DNA from: Hyphomicrobiaceae bacterium
GTDB taxonomy: Bacteria > Pseudomonadota > Alphaproteobacteria > Rhizobiales > Hyphomicrobiaceae
Length of the DNA: 36,548 bases
Assembly: GCA_023384095.1 (NCBI GenBank)
Contig: JAHDXT010000040.1
Span: 1 to 36,548, forward strand
Direction: 5' to 3'
Below, in pieces: positions 1-8,523 of this stretch (positions are counted from its first letter, which is position 1; the number at the start of each line of letters is the position of its first letter). The translations under genes and the position numbers were made by a program. A model generated the notes under the pieces. The model had not been told where the DNA came from. It made no database searches and saw nothing but the letters and a program-made list of their open reading frames with translations.

Positions 1-2525
1 GGCATGGCCTCACCTTCGGCCCCGATCCGGCGACCCACGTCAGCAACACGCTCGGCGGCATGATCGGCAACAACTCCGGCGGCGTGCACGCCCTGATGCA
101 CGGCATCACCGTTCACAACGTGCAGGAGATGGAGGTTCTGACCTACGACGGGCTGAGACTGACGGTCGGACCGACCAGCGAGGCGGAGCTCAGGGCGATA
201 CTCGCGGCGGGCGGCCGGCGGGCGGAGATCTATCAGCGGCTCGAGTTCCTGCGGCATCGCTATGGCGACCAGATCCGCAGGCGGTTTCCCCAGATTCCCC
301 GGCGCGTTTCGGGCTACGGCAATCTCGACCAGCTCTTCCGCGAGAAAGGCTTCAATGTCGCCCGCGCGCTGGTCGGCACCGAGGGGACCTGCGTCACGGT
401 CCTCGCAGCGACCCTGAACCTCATCCCGCGTCCGCCGGAGCGGGTGATCGCCATCATCGGATTTCCCGATATCTGCGAGGCGGCCGATGCCGTCCCGCGC
501 GTGCTCGGGCACGACCCGATCGGGCTAGAGGGCTTCGACCAGAAGCTGATCGAGGGCTACAAGGCCAAATCCATGCACCTGGAAGACCTGAAGATCCTTC
601 CCGAGGGCAAGGGTTGGCTGCTGGTCGAGTTCGGCGCCGACGACAAGGAGAACGCCGTCGCCCAGGCGAACAGGCTGGTCCGCGAGCTCGAAGGCCAGCC
701 CGGCGTCGATCCCAAGCTCGTTCGCGACGACGGCATGCAGGCCCGCTTCTGGGCCGTCCGCGACGACTCGCTCGGCGCCGAATCCTATGTGCCGAACCAT
801 CCCGACACCTGGCCCGGCTGGGAGGACAGCGCAGTGCATCCGAGCCGGCTCGGTGCCTACCTGCGCGACCTCGAGGGGCTGTTCCACCGCTACGGGTACG
901 ACCCCAACATCTACGGCCATTTCGGCGGCGGCGTGGTCCACTGCGCCGTGGCGTTCCAGCTCTACGACGAAGCCGGGCTGCGGCAGTGGCGCAAATTTCT
1001 CGGCGAAGCGGCCGAGCTGGTGACGCGCCACGGCGGCTCGCTCTCGGGCGAGCACGGCGACGGGCAGGCGCGCGCTCAGCTCCTGGAGACGATGTACGGG
1101 CCGGAGCTGGTCGAGGCGTTCCGGGAGTTCAAGCGCATCTGGGACCCCGAGGGCCGCATGAATCCGGGCAAGGTGATCGACCCCTATCCGATCACCTCGA
1201 ACCTGCGCCTCGGCCCCGAATACAAGCCGCCGCAGCTCGACACTCATTTCGCCTTCCGCAATGAGGGCGGCTTCGACCGCGCCGCCCAGCGCTGCGTCGG
1301 CATCGGCAAGTGCCGCCGCATCGACAGCGGCGCGGAGGTGATGTGCCCGAGCTACCTCGTCACCCGCGAGGAGATGCACTCGACGCGCGGCCGCGCACGC
1401 CTGCTGTTCGAGATGCTGCGCGGCGATCCGGTGCGGGACGGCTGGCGCAGCCGCGAGGTGGAGGAGGCGCTGAGCCTCTGCCTCGCCTGCAAGGGCTGCA
1501 AGAGCGATTGCCCGGTCAACGTCGACATGGCTAGCTACAAGGCCGAGTTTCGCGCCCATCACTACCGGTGGCGGCTGCGGCACCGTTCCGCCTACTCGAT
1601 GGGGCTCGTCTACTGGTGGTCGCGGCTCGCCTCGAAGGCGCCATGGCTCGCCAATGCGGCGATGGAGGCGCCCGGCCTCGGATCGGCGATCAAGATGGCC
1701 GGCGGAATTGCCCCGCAGCGCAAGCTGCCGCCGTTCGCACAGCAGACGTTCACGCGCTGGTTCCGGCAGCGCGAGCCGCAGGCCGGCGGCGGTCCGCGCG
1801 TGCTGCTGTGGCCGGACACTTTCAACAATTATTTCCGGCCCGAGACCGCGATCGCCGCCACCCGCGTGCTCGAGGCCGCCGGCTTCGAGGTCGCGATCCC
1901 TTGTCGGCCGCTCTGCTGCGGACGGCCGCTCTACGACTGGGGCTGGCTGGACCGGGCGAGCGCCCTGTGGCGGCAGACCATGGCGACGCTGCGGGAGGAG
2001 ATCGCCGCCGGGACGCCCATCGTCGGTCTCGAGCCGGCCTGCGTCGCCGCGTTCAAGGACGAGCTGCCTGACCTCTTCCCCGACGACCGGATCGCGCAAC
2101 AGCTCAGCGATCAGACCGTCTATTTCGCCGATTTTGTCGACCGACATGTGGCGCGGCTGCCGCACATCGAGGGCCGCGCCCTGGTCCATGTGCACTGCCA
2201 CCACCACGCGGTCATCAAGGACAAGGGCGAGCTGAGCCTCCTCGGCCGGCTCGGGCTCGCGTGCGAAACGACGAAGGCGGGCTGCTGCGGCATGGCCGGC
2301 GCCTTCGGCTTCGCCTCCGACACGCATGACGTGGGCCTCGCCGCAGGCGAGCGCGTGCTGCTGCCGAAGGTGCGCGCTGCGGCGCCGGACACGCTGGTCC
2401 TCGCCGACGGCTTCAGTTGCCGTGAGCAGATCGAGCAAGGGACGGGGCGTGCGACGCTGCACGTCGCCGAGCTGATCGAGCGCGGGTTGCGGAATGAGAT
2501 CGGGCCGCGAGCCGGTCCGCAATAG
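1..2525 (+). CDS. FAD-binding and (4Fe-4S)-binding oxidoreductase, YdiJ/D-2-hydroxyacid dehydrogenase type (5' partial)
   Basis: The frame is open from base 3 and has no start, so the gene begins before the window; about 840 codons are present. The first residues (HGLTFGPDPATHVSNT, then LGGMIGNNSGG) are the end of an FAD-binding type-4 (PCMH) domain. An FAD-oxidase C-terminal domain follows to about base 1190 (it includes YGHFGGGVVHC and SGEHGDGQ). Two ferredoxin-like clusters come next: CVGIGKCRR with a later CP near base 1292, and CLACKGCKSDCP near 1480. Two CCG-type domains follow (CCGRPLYDWG near 1911, CCGMAGAFGF near 2281). This order matches bacterial YdiJ-like enzymes of about 1,000 residues, which oxidise D-2-hydroxyacids such as D-2-hydroxyglutarate or D-lactate and pass electrons through Fe-S centres. 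The domain reading is direct; the exact substrate is inference. It is convergent with the porin gene. Confidence 0.9.
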   Translation, partial: HGLTFGPDPATHVSNTLGGMIGNNSGGVHALMHGITVHNVQEMEVLTYDGLRLTVGPTSEAELRAILAAGGRRAEIYQRLEFLRHRYGDQIRRRFPQIPRRVSGYGNLDQLFREKGFNVARALVGTEGTCVTVLAATLNLIPRPPERVIAIIGFPDICEAADAVPRVLGHDPIGLEGFDQKLIEGYKAKSMHLEDLKILPEGKGWLLVEFGADDKENAVAQANRLVRELEGQPGVDPKLVRDDGMQARFWAVRDDSLGAESYVPNHPDTWPGWEDSAVHPSRLGAYLRDLEGLFHRYGYDPNIYGHFGGGVVHCAVAFQLYDEAGLRQWRKFLGEAAELVTRHGGSLSGEHGDGQARAQLLETMYGPELVEAFREFKRIWDPEGRMNPGKVIDPYPITSNLRLGPEYKPPQLDTHFAFRNEGGFDRAAQRCVGIGKCRRIDSGAEVMCPSYLVTREEMHSTRGRARLLFEMLRGDPVRDGWRSREVEEALSLCLACKGCKSDCPVNVDMASYKAEFRAHHYRWRLRHRSAYSMGLVYWWSRLASKAPWLANAAMEAPGLGSAIKMAGGIAPQRKLPPFAQQTFTRWFRQREPQAGGGPRVLLWPDTFNNYFRPETAIAATRVLEAAGFEVAIPCRPLCCGRPLYDWGWLDRASALWRQTMATLREEIAAGTPIVGLEPACVAAFKDELPDLFPDDRIAQQLSDQTVYFADFVDRHVARLPHIEGRALVHVHCHHHAVIKDKGELSLLGRLGLACETTKAGCCGMAGAFGFASDTHDVGLAAGERVLLPKVRAAAPDTLVLADGFSCREQIEQGTGRATLHVAELIERGLRNEIGPRAGPQ

Positions 2526-2527
2526 CA

Positions 2528-2557
2528 GTGCGCGCCGGCCGCAGGGCCAGCGCGCAC
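2528..2557. terminator. GC-rich hairpin between convergent genes
   Basis: Bases 2528-2535 (gtgcgcgc) pair with 2550-2557 (gcgcgcac). An inner 4-bp stem (2537-2540 with 2545-2548) closes a 4-base loop, with one mismatch between the two stems. It starts 3 bases after the stop of the oxidoreductase and sits between convergent genes. There is no clear U-tract, so its terminator role is inferred from position and stability. Confidence 0.5.
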
Positions 2558-2594
2558 TCTCGAGTGAGGCAGCAGACTTAAGCGAGGCAGCAGA

Positions 2595-3338
2595 TCAGAA
2601 CTTGTAGCTAACTCCGAGCGACAGCGTGTCGAACTCGGCCTCCACTTGGCTGGCAACGCCTATTGGACCTACACCAACGAGACTGAGCGCATGTCCCTCG
2701 GTGTCGAGGTCGATGTGCGCGTACTCGATGCGCACGGTGACGTTGTTCGTCAGGGCATGCTCGAAGCCGAGCCCGGCCGTCCAGCCGACGTGCGTCTCGC
2801 CGCCGCTCAGGATGTTGACTGTGCCGATGCTCACGTCCGTCTGCAGGTCGCCCCAGGCGACGCCGCCCTTGACGTAGACCAGCGACCGCCCCATCGCGTA
2901 GCCGAGGCGCCCGGTGACCGTCGCCAGCCAGTCCAGCTCACGCCGGGAGTTGAGGAACCCGAACAGCAGAGAGCCGTCGCCCTGGGCGTTGGAGCCCGAG
3001 TACGAAGCCTCGATGCCGAGGACCGTCGATCCCATCTGGTAGTTGTAGCCGATGTGACCGCCGAACAGCCCGCCGTTCATATCGTAGTCGGTGCCGAACA
3101 AGGCGTTGCAGAAAGGCTGTGCACCGGGGCAATTCGGCCCGCCCTGTGTATTGCCCGTCATCAAACCAGCGTGGGCGCCGACATAGACGCCGGTCCAGCT
3201 GAATGCATAAGGGGCATCCTTGATCGAACCGCCGTAATCGCGGCCGAAAAGATCCGCGGCGCTGGCGGGCTGGGCCATCACCGCCGCGAGCAGCCCGGCG
3301 GCAGCAGCGGCACGGGCTAAGAACGCAACTTTCGTCAT
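2595..3338 (-). CDS. Outer-membrane beta-barrel protein (Omp25/Omp31-like porin family)
   Basis: This is a 247-residue exported protein. The start ATG at 3338 is chosen because GGGAG lies about 10 bases upstream and the product then begins with a classic signal peptide (MTKVAFLARAAAAAGLLAAV, cleavage likely after ASA and before ADLFG). The mature part has the features of small alphaproteobacterial barrels: WTGVYVGAHAG near the start, alternating aromatic and small residues, repeated Gly-rich turns, LGYAMGRSLVYVKGGVAWG in the middle, RIEYAHIDLD near the end, and a C-terminal aromatic (LGVSYKF) as required for barrel insertion. Proteins of this type in Brucella, Bartonella and Rhizobiales are abundant surface proteins of eight strands. 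A specific transport or binding role cannot be read from the sequence. It appears monocistronic. Confidence 0.88.
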   Translation of the reverse strand: MTKVAFLARAAAAAGLLAAVMAQPASAADLFGRDYGGSIKDAPYAFSWTGVYVGAHAGLMTGNTQGGPNCPGAQPFCNALFGTDYDMNGGLFGGHIGYNYQMGSTVLGIEASYSGSNAQGDGSLLFGFLNSRRELDWLATVTGRLGYAMGRSLVYVKGGVAWGDLQTDVSIGTVNILSGGETHVGWTAGLGFEHALTNNVTVRIEYAHIDLDTEGHALSLVGVGPIGVASQVEAEFDTLSLGVSYKF

Positions 3339-3678
3339 GATCACGCAACTCCCTTCAACGCTGACCATGTGTTGCTTCTAGCGCAGAACGGCCTGCGATT
3401 GGTCGCAGAAATGACACACTACTGAGAGTAAGCTGTCTGACGATAGAGTAACACTGTTCAATTATTGGAAATTCGAGCAGCACAGCTCGCCCCCCACCTG
3501 TCGTCCAGCGTGGTCAGGCCATTCGGAAGCAGCGGCTCGTCCGCCCAATGGCCGATCAGCACCCTGAATGCCTCTCTCAGCCGCCCTCCGCGCCGAGCGG
3601 CCTGGCAGGCGGAACCCTTCGCGGCCGTGCCCGTTAGCCAGGAGCGGGCAGCCTGTGGCGTGCGCGGATGGGACGGCT
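3339..3678. other. Intergenic region between divergent porin and GH15 genes
   Basis: About 340 bases. It must hold the promoters for both flanking genes, but I see no convincing -35/-10 pair. The stretch near 3400-3470 is more AT-rich than its surroundings and is the likeliest place for the porin promoter. No repeat is seen here. Confidence 0.4.
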
Positions 3679-5511
3679 GTGAAGGGACATGTCGACTACG
3701 ACCTGCCGGGACGGATCGAGGACTACGCCCTCATCAGCGACTGCGAGACGGCCGCGCTGGTCTCGCGCACCGGCTCCATCGACTGGCTATGCTGGCCCCG
3801 GTTCGATTCCGACGCCTGCTTCGCCGCCCTGCTCGGCACCAGCGAGCACGGCCGCTGGCTGATCGCGCCGTCTCAGCCTGATCCCGGCGTGCGGCGGCGC
3901 TACCGTGACGGCACGCTCATCCTGGAGACCGATTTCGAGACGAGCGAGGGCGCCGTCCGCCTCGTCGATTTCATGTTCCCGCGACCCGGCTCCTCCGACC
4001 TGGTCCGCCTCGTCGTCGGACTGCACGGCAGGGTGAGAATGCGCGCGAGCCTCGTCCTGCGTTTCGGCTACGGCAACGACGTGCCCTGGGTGAGCCGGCT
4101 CGACGACCATACGATGCGCATGATCGACGGCCCGGACATGGCCGTCCTGCGCACGCCCGTCCGGCTGCGCGGAGAGAGCTTCCGCACGGTCTGCGATTTT
4201 ACCGTCGAGCCCGGCGAGACGGTCCCGTTCACGCTCTCCCACACCGCCTCGCACCTGCCGCCGCCGCCTCCCCTCGACGCAGAGAAGGCGCTGGCCGACA
4301 CCGAAGCCATGTGGCGGCAGTGGTCGAGCCGCTGCGCATCGGTCGGACCCTGGACGCAAGCAGTCAAGCGCTCCCTCCTCGTGCTCAAGGCGCTGACCTA
4401 TGCGCCGACCGGCGGCATCGCGGCAGCGCCGACCACCTCGCTTCCCGAGAAGATCGGCGGGACCAGGAACTGGGACTACCGCTATTGCTGGTTGCGCGAT
4501 GCGCCCCAGACGCTCCGCGCGCTCATGGACACTGGCTACTTCGGCGAGGCGCGCGCCTGGCGCGACTGGCTGGTGCGGGCCGTCGCCGGCAGCCCCTCGC
4601 AGATGCAGATCATGTACGGTCTCGCCGGCGAGCGGCGCCTGACCGAGTGGGAGGTATCGTGGCTGCCCGGCTACGAGGGCTCGCGGCCGGTCCGCGTCGG
4701 CAACGAGGCCCACCGGCAGACGCAGCTCGACGTGTTCGGCGAGATCATGGACACGCTGTTCGAGGCGCGGGCGGGCGGCATCGATACCGACGCGGTGGCA
4801 TGGGGCGTCCAGCGCGAGCTGCTGCATCACCTCGAGAAGATCTGGCGCGAGCCGGACTTCAGCCTGTGGGAGATCCGCAGCGAGCCCCGGCAGTTCACCT
4901 ATTCGAAAGTGATGGCGTGGGTCGCATTCGACCGGGGCGTCAGGGCGATCGAGTCCTTCGAGCTGGACGGGCCGCTCGATCGCTGGCGAAACGTCAGGGA
5001 CGAGATCCGCGACCAGGTCCTGGACCTCGGCTACGACAGCGGTCTGGGCAGCTTCGTGCAGTGCTACGGGTCGCGCGAGCTCGACGCCAGTCTGCTGCTG
5101 ATCCCGAGCGTCGGATTGCTGCCGCCCGGCGACGGGCGCGTCGACGGCACGGTCCGCGCGATCGAGCGCGAGCTGATGTCGGACGGCCTCGTCAGGCGTT
5201 ACCATACCCACAGGACGGAGGACGGCCTGCCGCCGGGCGAAGGCGCCTTCCTCGCCTGCAGCTTCTGGCTGGTGGACGCCTATGTGCTGACGGGACGGCT
5301 GGACGAAGCCTGCCGACTTTTCGAGCACCTGCTGTCGATGCGCAACGATGTCGGCCTGCTGGCCGAGGAATACGATACCGTCGGCAGGCGCATGGTCGGC
5401 AACTTCCCGCAGGCCTTCTCGCACATCGCGCTCGTCAATTCGGCCTTGCTGCTCGAAAAGTCGCTCGCGCCGTGCCGGCAGGAGAAGCTCACGCGGCAGG
5501 CGGCCGAGTGA
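3679..5511 (+). CDS. Glycoside hydrolase family 15 protein (glucoamylase/trehalase-like)
   Basis: This is a 610-residue cytoplasmic protein when started at the GTG at 3679, which puts the conserved family N-terminus (DYDLPGRIEDYALISDCE) a few residues in. An upstream in-frame ATG at 3568 would add 37 low-complexity residues without a visible ribosome site. The N-terminal beta-domain is followed by the alpha/alpha-barrel catalytic domain, seen in RNWDYRYCWLRDA (from about residue 263), QLDVFGEIMD (349-358) and EEYDTVGRR (563-571) followed by GNFPQAFSHIALVNSA. Family 15 enzymes hydrolyse terminal alpha-glucosidic bonds. Bacterial members of this length without a signal peptide are often trehalases, glucoamylases or glucodextranases. 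The family is certain and the substrate is not. No trehalose or glycogen genes are adjacent. Confidence 0.93.
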   Translation: MKGHVDYDLPGRIEDYALISDCETAALVSRTGSIDWLCWPRFDSDACFAALLGTSEHGRWLIAPSQPDPGVRRRYRDGTLILETDFETSEGAVRLVDFMFPRPGSSDLVRLVVGLHGRVRMRASLVLRFGYGNDVPWVSRLDDHTMRMIDGPDMAVLRTPVRLRGESFRTVCDFTVEPGETVPFTLSHTASHLPPPPPLDAEKALADTEAMWRQWSSRCASVGPWTQAVKRSLLVLKALTYAPTGGIAAAPTTSLPEKIGGTRNWDYRYCWLRDAPQTLRALMDTGYFGEARAWRDWLVRAVAGSPSQMQIMYGLAGERRLTEWEVSWLPGYEGSRPVRVGNEAHRQTQLDVFGEIMDTLFEARAGGIDTDAVAWGVQRELLHHLEKIWREPDFSLWEIRSEPRQFTYSKVMAWVAFDRGVRAIESFELDGPLDRWRNVRDEIRDQVLDLGYDSGLGSFVQCYGSRELDASLLLIPSVGLLPPGDGRVDGTVRAIERELMSDGLVRRYHTHRTEDGLPPGEGAFLACSFWLVDAYVLTGRLDEACRLFEHLLSMRNDVGLLAEEYDTVGRRMVGNFPQAFSHIALVNSALLLEKSLAPCRQEKLTRQAAE

Positions 5512-5588
5512 GCGGGCCTCGTTTCCCGGGAGCCGTTGCCGGCCTGCCGTGTTGAATGTGAGGAAGGCCTCCGTCCACAGTCGGACCA

Positions 5589-6149
5589 ATGCCGATCAGC
5601 GCCTTGAAAGTTGCAGTCGCGGCGTCGCTCGCACTCGCCACATCGGGGTGCGGCGCCAGCGAGCCCCCGCCTCACCTGCGCATCACGGGCGGCGACGCCA
5701 GCGCGGGCCGCCAGCTCATCCGCTCCTACGGCTGCGGGACCTGTCACCTGATCGACGGCATCGCCGGCGCCCGCGGCGCCGTCGGCCCGCCGCTGACGAA
5801 CTTCGCGCACCGCACCATCCTGGCCGGCAGGTACCCCAATGCGCCGCGCAATCTCGTGCCCTGGCTGATGAACCCGCAGGCCATGGCCCCCTTCACTGCC
5901 ATGCCGACGCTGGGCATCACGGCGCAAGAGGCCCGGGACATCGCGACCTTCCTCTATACCCAGGGCGCGGCGGACGTGGCGGTGCCTGCGCCGATCCCTG
6001 CCGCATACCCATGGCTGGAGCACGCGGAGGCGTATCGTGCGGCCGACAGCCGGCGGCTGACCGGGACCGTCCGCATCGATCCGCAGCGCGCGCGCATCCC
6101 CATCGAGCGCGCCATGGAGCTTCTGGCCGACCCGCCACCGGGAAACTAG
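5589..6149 (+). CDS. Lipoprotein c-type cytochrome (mono-heme)
   Basis: This is a 186-residue exported protein with a hydrophobic leader ending in a lipobox-like LATSGC (Cys21), so it is probably anchored in the membrane facing the periplasm. One heme site, CGTCH, is at residues 49-53. The usual GPPL follows, and a candidate axial Met lies in AMPTLGIT near residue 110. After the cytochrome domain an extra 55 or so residues carry RIPIERAMELL, which resembles a segment I recall from small proteins of cytochrome-oxidase loci; that link is memory-based inference. It is convergent with the Alternative Complex III operon (243 bases away), so it may accept electrons from that complex. The 77-base gap after the GH15 gene leaves co-transcription with it open. 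Confidence 0.85.
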   Translation: MPISALKVAVAASLALATSGCGASEPPPHLRITGGDASAGRQLIRSYGCGTCHLIDGIAGARGAVGPPLTNFAHRTILAGRYPNAPRNLVPWLMNPQAMAPFTAMPTLGITAQEARDIATFLYTQGAADVAVPAPIPAAYPWLEHAEAYRAADSRRLTGTVRIDPQRARIPIERAMELLADPPPGN

Positions 6150-6234
6150 AGTGTGTCCGACTTGAGACGAAGAAGATCAGTTCACGCCTGTCCCGGCGGG
6201 AAAGGGCTGGGGTGAGGTCGTCGGTTGGCATGAT

Positions 6235-6356
6235 GCCCTCCCCTCGACGGGGAGGGCGGCGCGGCAAAAGCCGCGCGGGTGGGGTGGAGCCACAACCGAG
6301 ACGTTGGTGCAGAAGCACCCCCACCCCAACCCCTCCCCGCAAGGGGGAGGGGAGAA
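6235..6356 (+). repeat. Composite C/G-rich palindromic repeat, copy I
   Basis: About 120 bases. It starts with the palindrome CCCTCCCC-tcga-CGGGGAGGG, continues with GGCGCGGC-aaaa-GCCGCGC, then GGGTGGGGTGGAG, and ends with a second palindrome, CCCCTCCCCGCAAGGGGGAGGGG. The second copy at 31121-31240 is in the opposite orientation and matches along its length. It fills most of the 243-base gap between convergent genes (cytochrome c and actF) and could act as a bidirectional terminator. The rest of the gap shows nothing else. Confidence 0.75.
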
Positions 6357-6392
6357 GTAGTTGCTGCCGTTTCAATTTCAACGGGAAAGACT

Positions 6393-7478
6393 CTAGCCGG
6401 CCCTGGCGTCCGGCGGGGCGGGCGGGCGCAGGTTGGCGGCGTACCAGAGTCCCCACAGCAGCCCGAGCCCCAGCCAGACCGGAGGGTCCGCCCACGTCAG
6501 GGCGGCGCCGGATGGCGAGGCCGGGCGCACCAGCCACAGCATGTGCCCGAGATACTGCACCAGCAGCAGCGCGCTCGCCACCGCCAGCCGCCCGCTCCCT
6601 GCCAGCGGCGGCAGCAGGACGCCGATGGCTGCGAGCAGCACCGGAAGTGCCAGGCCGATCTCGAGCCACAGCCAGCCGTCGGCGCGTGCGAGATACCACG
6701 TGATCTCGTCCGGGAGATTGGCCATCCATATGATGAGGAACTGGGCGAACCACACCCACAACGTGAGCAGCGCCAGCGTGAGGGCCGCCCGCTGCAGGCT
6801 GGGGAACCGGCGCGGGTCGAGGTGCCCCGGCTGCGCGATCGCGACGAGGAGCGCGAGCGCCAGACCGCCGGCGAGCTGCGTGACCGCATAGGCGAACGCG
6901 AACACGCTCGACCACCAGGCCGGCTCACGCGAGCTCACCCAGTCCAGCGCGGCGACCGCGGCCGTCGGCGCCAGCAGCGCCAGGCCGATGGCGCTCGCCC
7001 AGGCATGCTCTCCCCTGCGCGAGATGAGGAACCCGATGCCGATCCAGACGACGAGGATGATGCCGCCGCGCGCCAGGACCAGCGGCGTGCTGAAATAGAG
7101 CTGCCGGTCAGGCGGAACGCCCGCAACCGGCCCTTCAGCCCACGGGTAGATCTGCTCGAGGCCGATCGCCAGCGGGATGACGAGCACGGCCAGCAGCGGC
7201 ACGGTCGAGGCGGCCGCCTCCAGCGGGCCGCGGACCGGCCGCAGCCAGGCTTCGCCCAGCAGATGGCCGATCATGAGCAGCCCCAGGCTGGCCGAGGCGA
7301 GGCCGGCCAGCACCAGGAAGGCCGCCAGCCACGCCTCGAGCAGCGCTTGGGTCGGCCACAACAGGCCGAGCGCGACCGCCAGCCCGGCCAACGCGGCAAG
7401 AGCAGCGAGCGCGGCGCGCGACAGGGGGCGCCAGACTCCGAGGTGACGGCGGCCGGCAGCGGCTTCAGACCCGTTCAT
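6393..7478 (-). CDS. actF: Alternative Complex III subunit ActF (quinol-oxidising membrane subunit, NrfD-like)
   Basis: This is a 361-residue integral membrane protein with about ten hydrophobic segments (for example LAALAALAGLAVALGLLW and LALALLVAIAQPG). It carries typical ActF motifs such as QLYFSTPLVLARG and WVWFAQFLIIWMANLPDE. The ATG at 7478 overlaps the actE stop by 4 bases (ATGA), which fixes the start and argues for translational coupling. Within Alternative Complex III, ActF is a diverged homologue of ActC in the inner membrane. It is the last gene of the operon. Identity rests on position plus these motifs. Confidence 0.9.
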   Translation of the reverse strand: MNGSEAAAGRRHLGVWRPLSRAALAALAALAGLAVALGLLWPTQALLEAWLAAFLVLAGLASASLGLLMIGHLLGEAWLRPVRGPLEAAASTVPLLAVLVIPLAIGLEQIYPWAEGPVAGVPPDRQLYFSTPLVLARGGIILVVWIGIGFLISRRGEHAWASAIGLALLAPTAAVAALDWVSSREPAWWSSVFAFAYAVTQLAGGLALALLVAIAQPGHLDPRRFPSLQRAALTLALLTLWVWFAQFLIIWMANLPDEITWYLARADGWLWLEIGLALPVLLAAIGVLLPPLAGSGRLAVASALLLVQYLGHMLWLVRPASPSGAALTWADPPVWLGLGLLWGLWYAANLRPPAPPDARAG

Positions 7479-7987
7479 CTTTCCACCTGGCTGCGCAAGT
7501 CGTCGGGGAGCCGGTCGATGGGGAAGGACTGGCTGAGCTGCAATGCCTTGACGTAGCTCGCGATCGCCCAGCGCTCTTGCGGCGGGATGCGCTCGGCGAA
7601 CGACAGCATCAGGCCGAAGCCGCTGGTGATGACCTCCACGACGCGGGCGCGCGTGAGGTCCTGCTGCCGGTCGACGTGGAAGGACAGCGGCGCCGTGAAG
7701 CCGCGTTGCACGACCACGCCGTCGCCGTAGCCGGCCCGGCCGTGGCACGGCGAGCAGAACACGTCGTAGCGCTCGCGCCCGCGCGCCATGAGCTCGCGGG
7801 TGATCGGCGGGCCAGGCGGCAGGAGCTGAGCCAGCGCGCCGGTCGTCCCGCGCGGCACGGACCCCGGCGGCACCGCCACATAGGATTCCGTGCGCGCGCG
7901 GGTCGCGCCGGTCCCCGGCCGCGCCGGCGGCATCGCATCGCAACCGGCCAGTAGGACGCAGGCCATGGCGGTCGCGGCTCGCTTCAT
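7475..7987 (-). CDS. actE: Alternative Complex III subunit ActE (mono-heme cytochrome c lipoprotein)
   Basis: A 170-residue product with a lipoprotein leader (MKRAATAMACVLLAGC, modified Cys16) and one c-type heme site, CSPCH, at residues 78-82. GYGDG follows and a Met-containing segment (SGFGLMLSF) can supply the second heme ligand. In Alternative Complex III this periplasmic lipid-anchored cytochrome relays electrons from the ActA hemes towards the acceptor oxidase or soluble cytochrome. The gene overlaps both neighbours by 4 bases (ATGA at each end), so it is firmly inside the act operon. Length and order match the family. Confidence 0.92.
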   Translation of the reverse strand: MKRAATAMACVLLAGCDAMPPARPGTGATRARTESYVAVPPGSVPRGTTGALAQLLPPGPPITRELMARGRERYDVFCSPCHGRAGYGDGVVVQRGFTAPLSFHVDRQQDLTRARVVEVITSGFGLMLSFAERIPPQERWAIASYVKALQLSQSFPIDRLPDDLRSQVER

Positions 7988-8523
7988 GCGGGCAGCTCCA
8001 GCCTGTTGATCGCAACGGCTCCATGGCGCTCCAGCAGGGCGGCGACGTCGCGAGGCTCATAGGCGGGATCGCCGGCCAGCACGCACAGGAAGAACCGGTC
8101 GACGGAGGCGCGCTCGAAGCCCGGCACCTCGAACACAGGATGGTTGAGGCGCGGCAGCCGGCACCGTATCAGCATGGTGAGGAGGGCGGCAGCCGCCAGC
8201 CATAGCGCCGAGACGATGATCGTCGCCGGGATGAAAGCCGGCCAGCTATTGAGCGGCCGTCCGCCGACGTTGAGCGGGTAGTCGATCGCATTCATCCAGT
8301 ATTGCGACAGATAGGTGAGCCCGCCGCCGACGAGGGCCGCCACCGCGGCGATCACCGGCACGAGCTTCGTTTTGTGGCCCAGGACAGCCGAGACCTCGCC
8401 CATGGGGAACGGCGCAAAGGCGTCCATCTGCCGATAGCCGGCCTGCCGCGCGGCGCGGGTCGCCCGGATGAGGCGGTCCGCGGTCTCGAACTCGGCCATG
8501 ATGCCGTAATCCCTGCGGCTCAC
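7984..8523 (-). CDS. actD: Alternative Complex III subunit ActD (DUF3341)
   Basis: A 179-residue protein starting at the GTG at 8523, which overlaps the actC stop as GTGA and gives the family's usual beginning (SRRDYGIMAEFETADRLI). A cytoplasmic N-terminal part is followed by two membrane helices (around LVPVIAAVAALVGGGLTYL and FIPATIIVSALWLAAAALL). A short C-terminal domain contains HPVFEVPGFERAS and the family's FFLCVLAGDP. ActD is a structural membrane subunit of Alternative Complex III without redox cofactors. An internal ATG (MAEFET) is possible but would lose the overlap. Confidence 0.92.
   Translation of the reverse strand: MSRRDYGIMAEFETADRLIRATRAARQAGYRQMDAFAPFPMGEVSAVLGHKTKLVPVIAAVAALVGGGLTYLSQYWMNAIDYPLNVGGRPLNSWPAFIPATIIVSALWLAAAALLTMLIRCRLPRLNHPVFEVPGFERASVDRFFLCVLAGDPAYEPRDVAALLERHGAVAINRLELPA

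Noticed and set aside
525-2522. 665-codon open frame on the minus strand opposite the oxidoreductase
   Set aside because: It is an antisense shadow of a gene with strong domain matches; its product is low-complexity and matches no family, as expected in GC-rich DNA.
3457-3640. Possible coding remnant on the minus strand reading FRVLIGHWADEPLLPNG
   Set aside because: It looks protein-like for about 30 codons but has no start, no ribosome site and no family I can name; chance is likely.
3787-5589. 600-codon frame opposite the GH15 gene
   Set aside because: Shadow of a clearly recognised family 15 enzyme; composition is Arg/Ala/Gln-rich without motifs.
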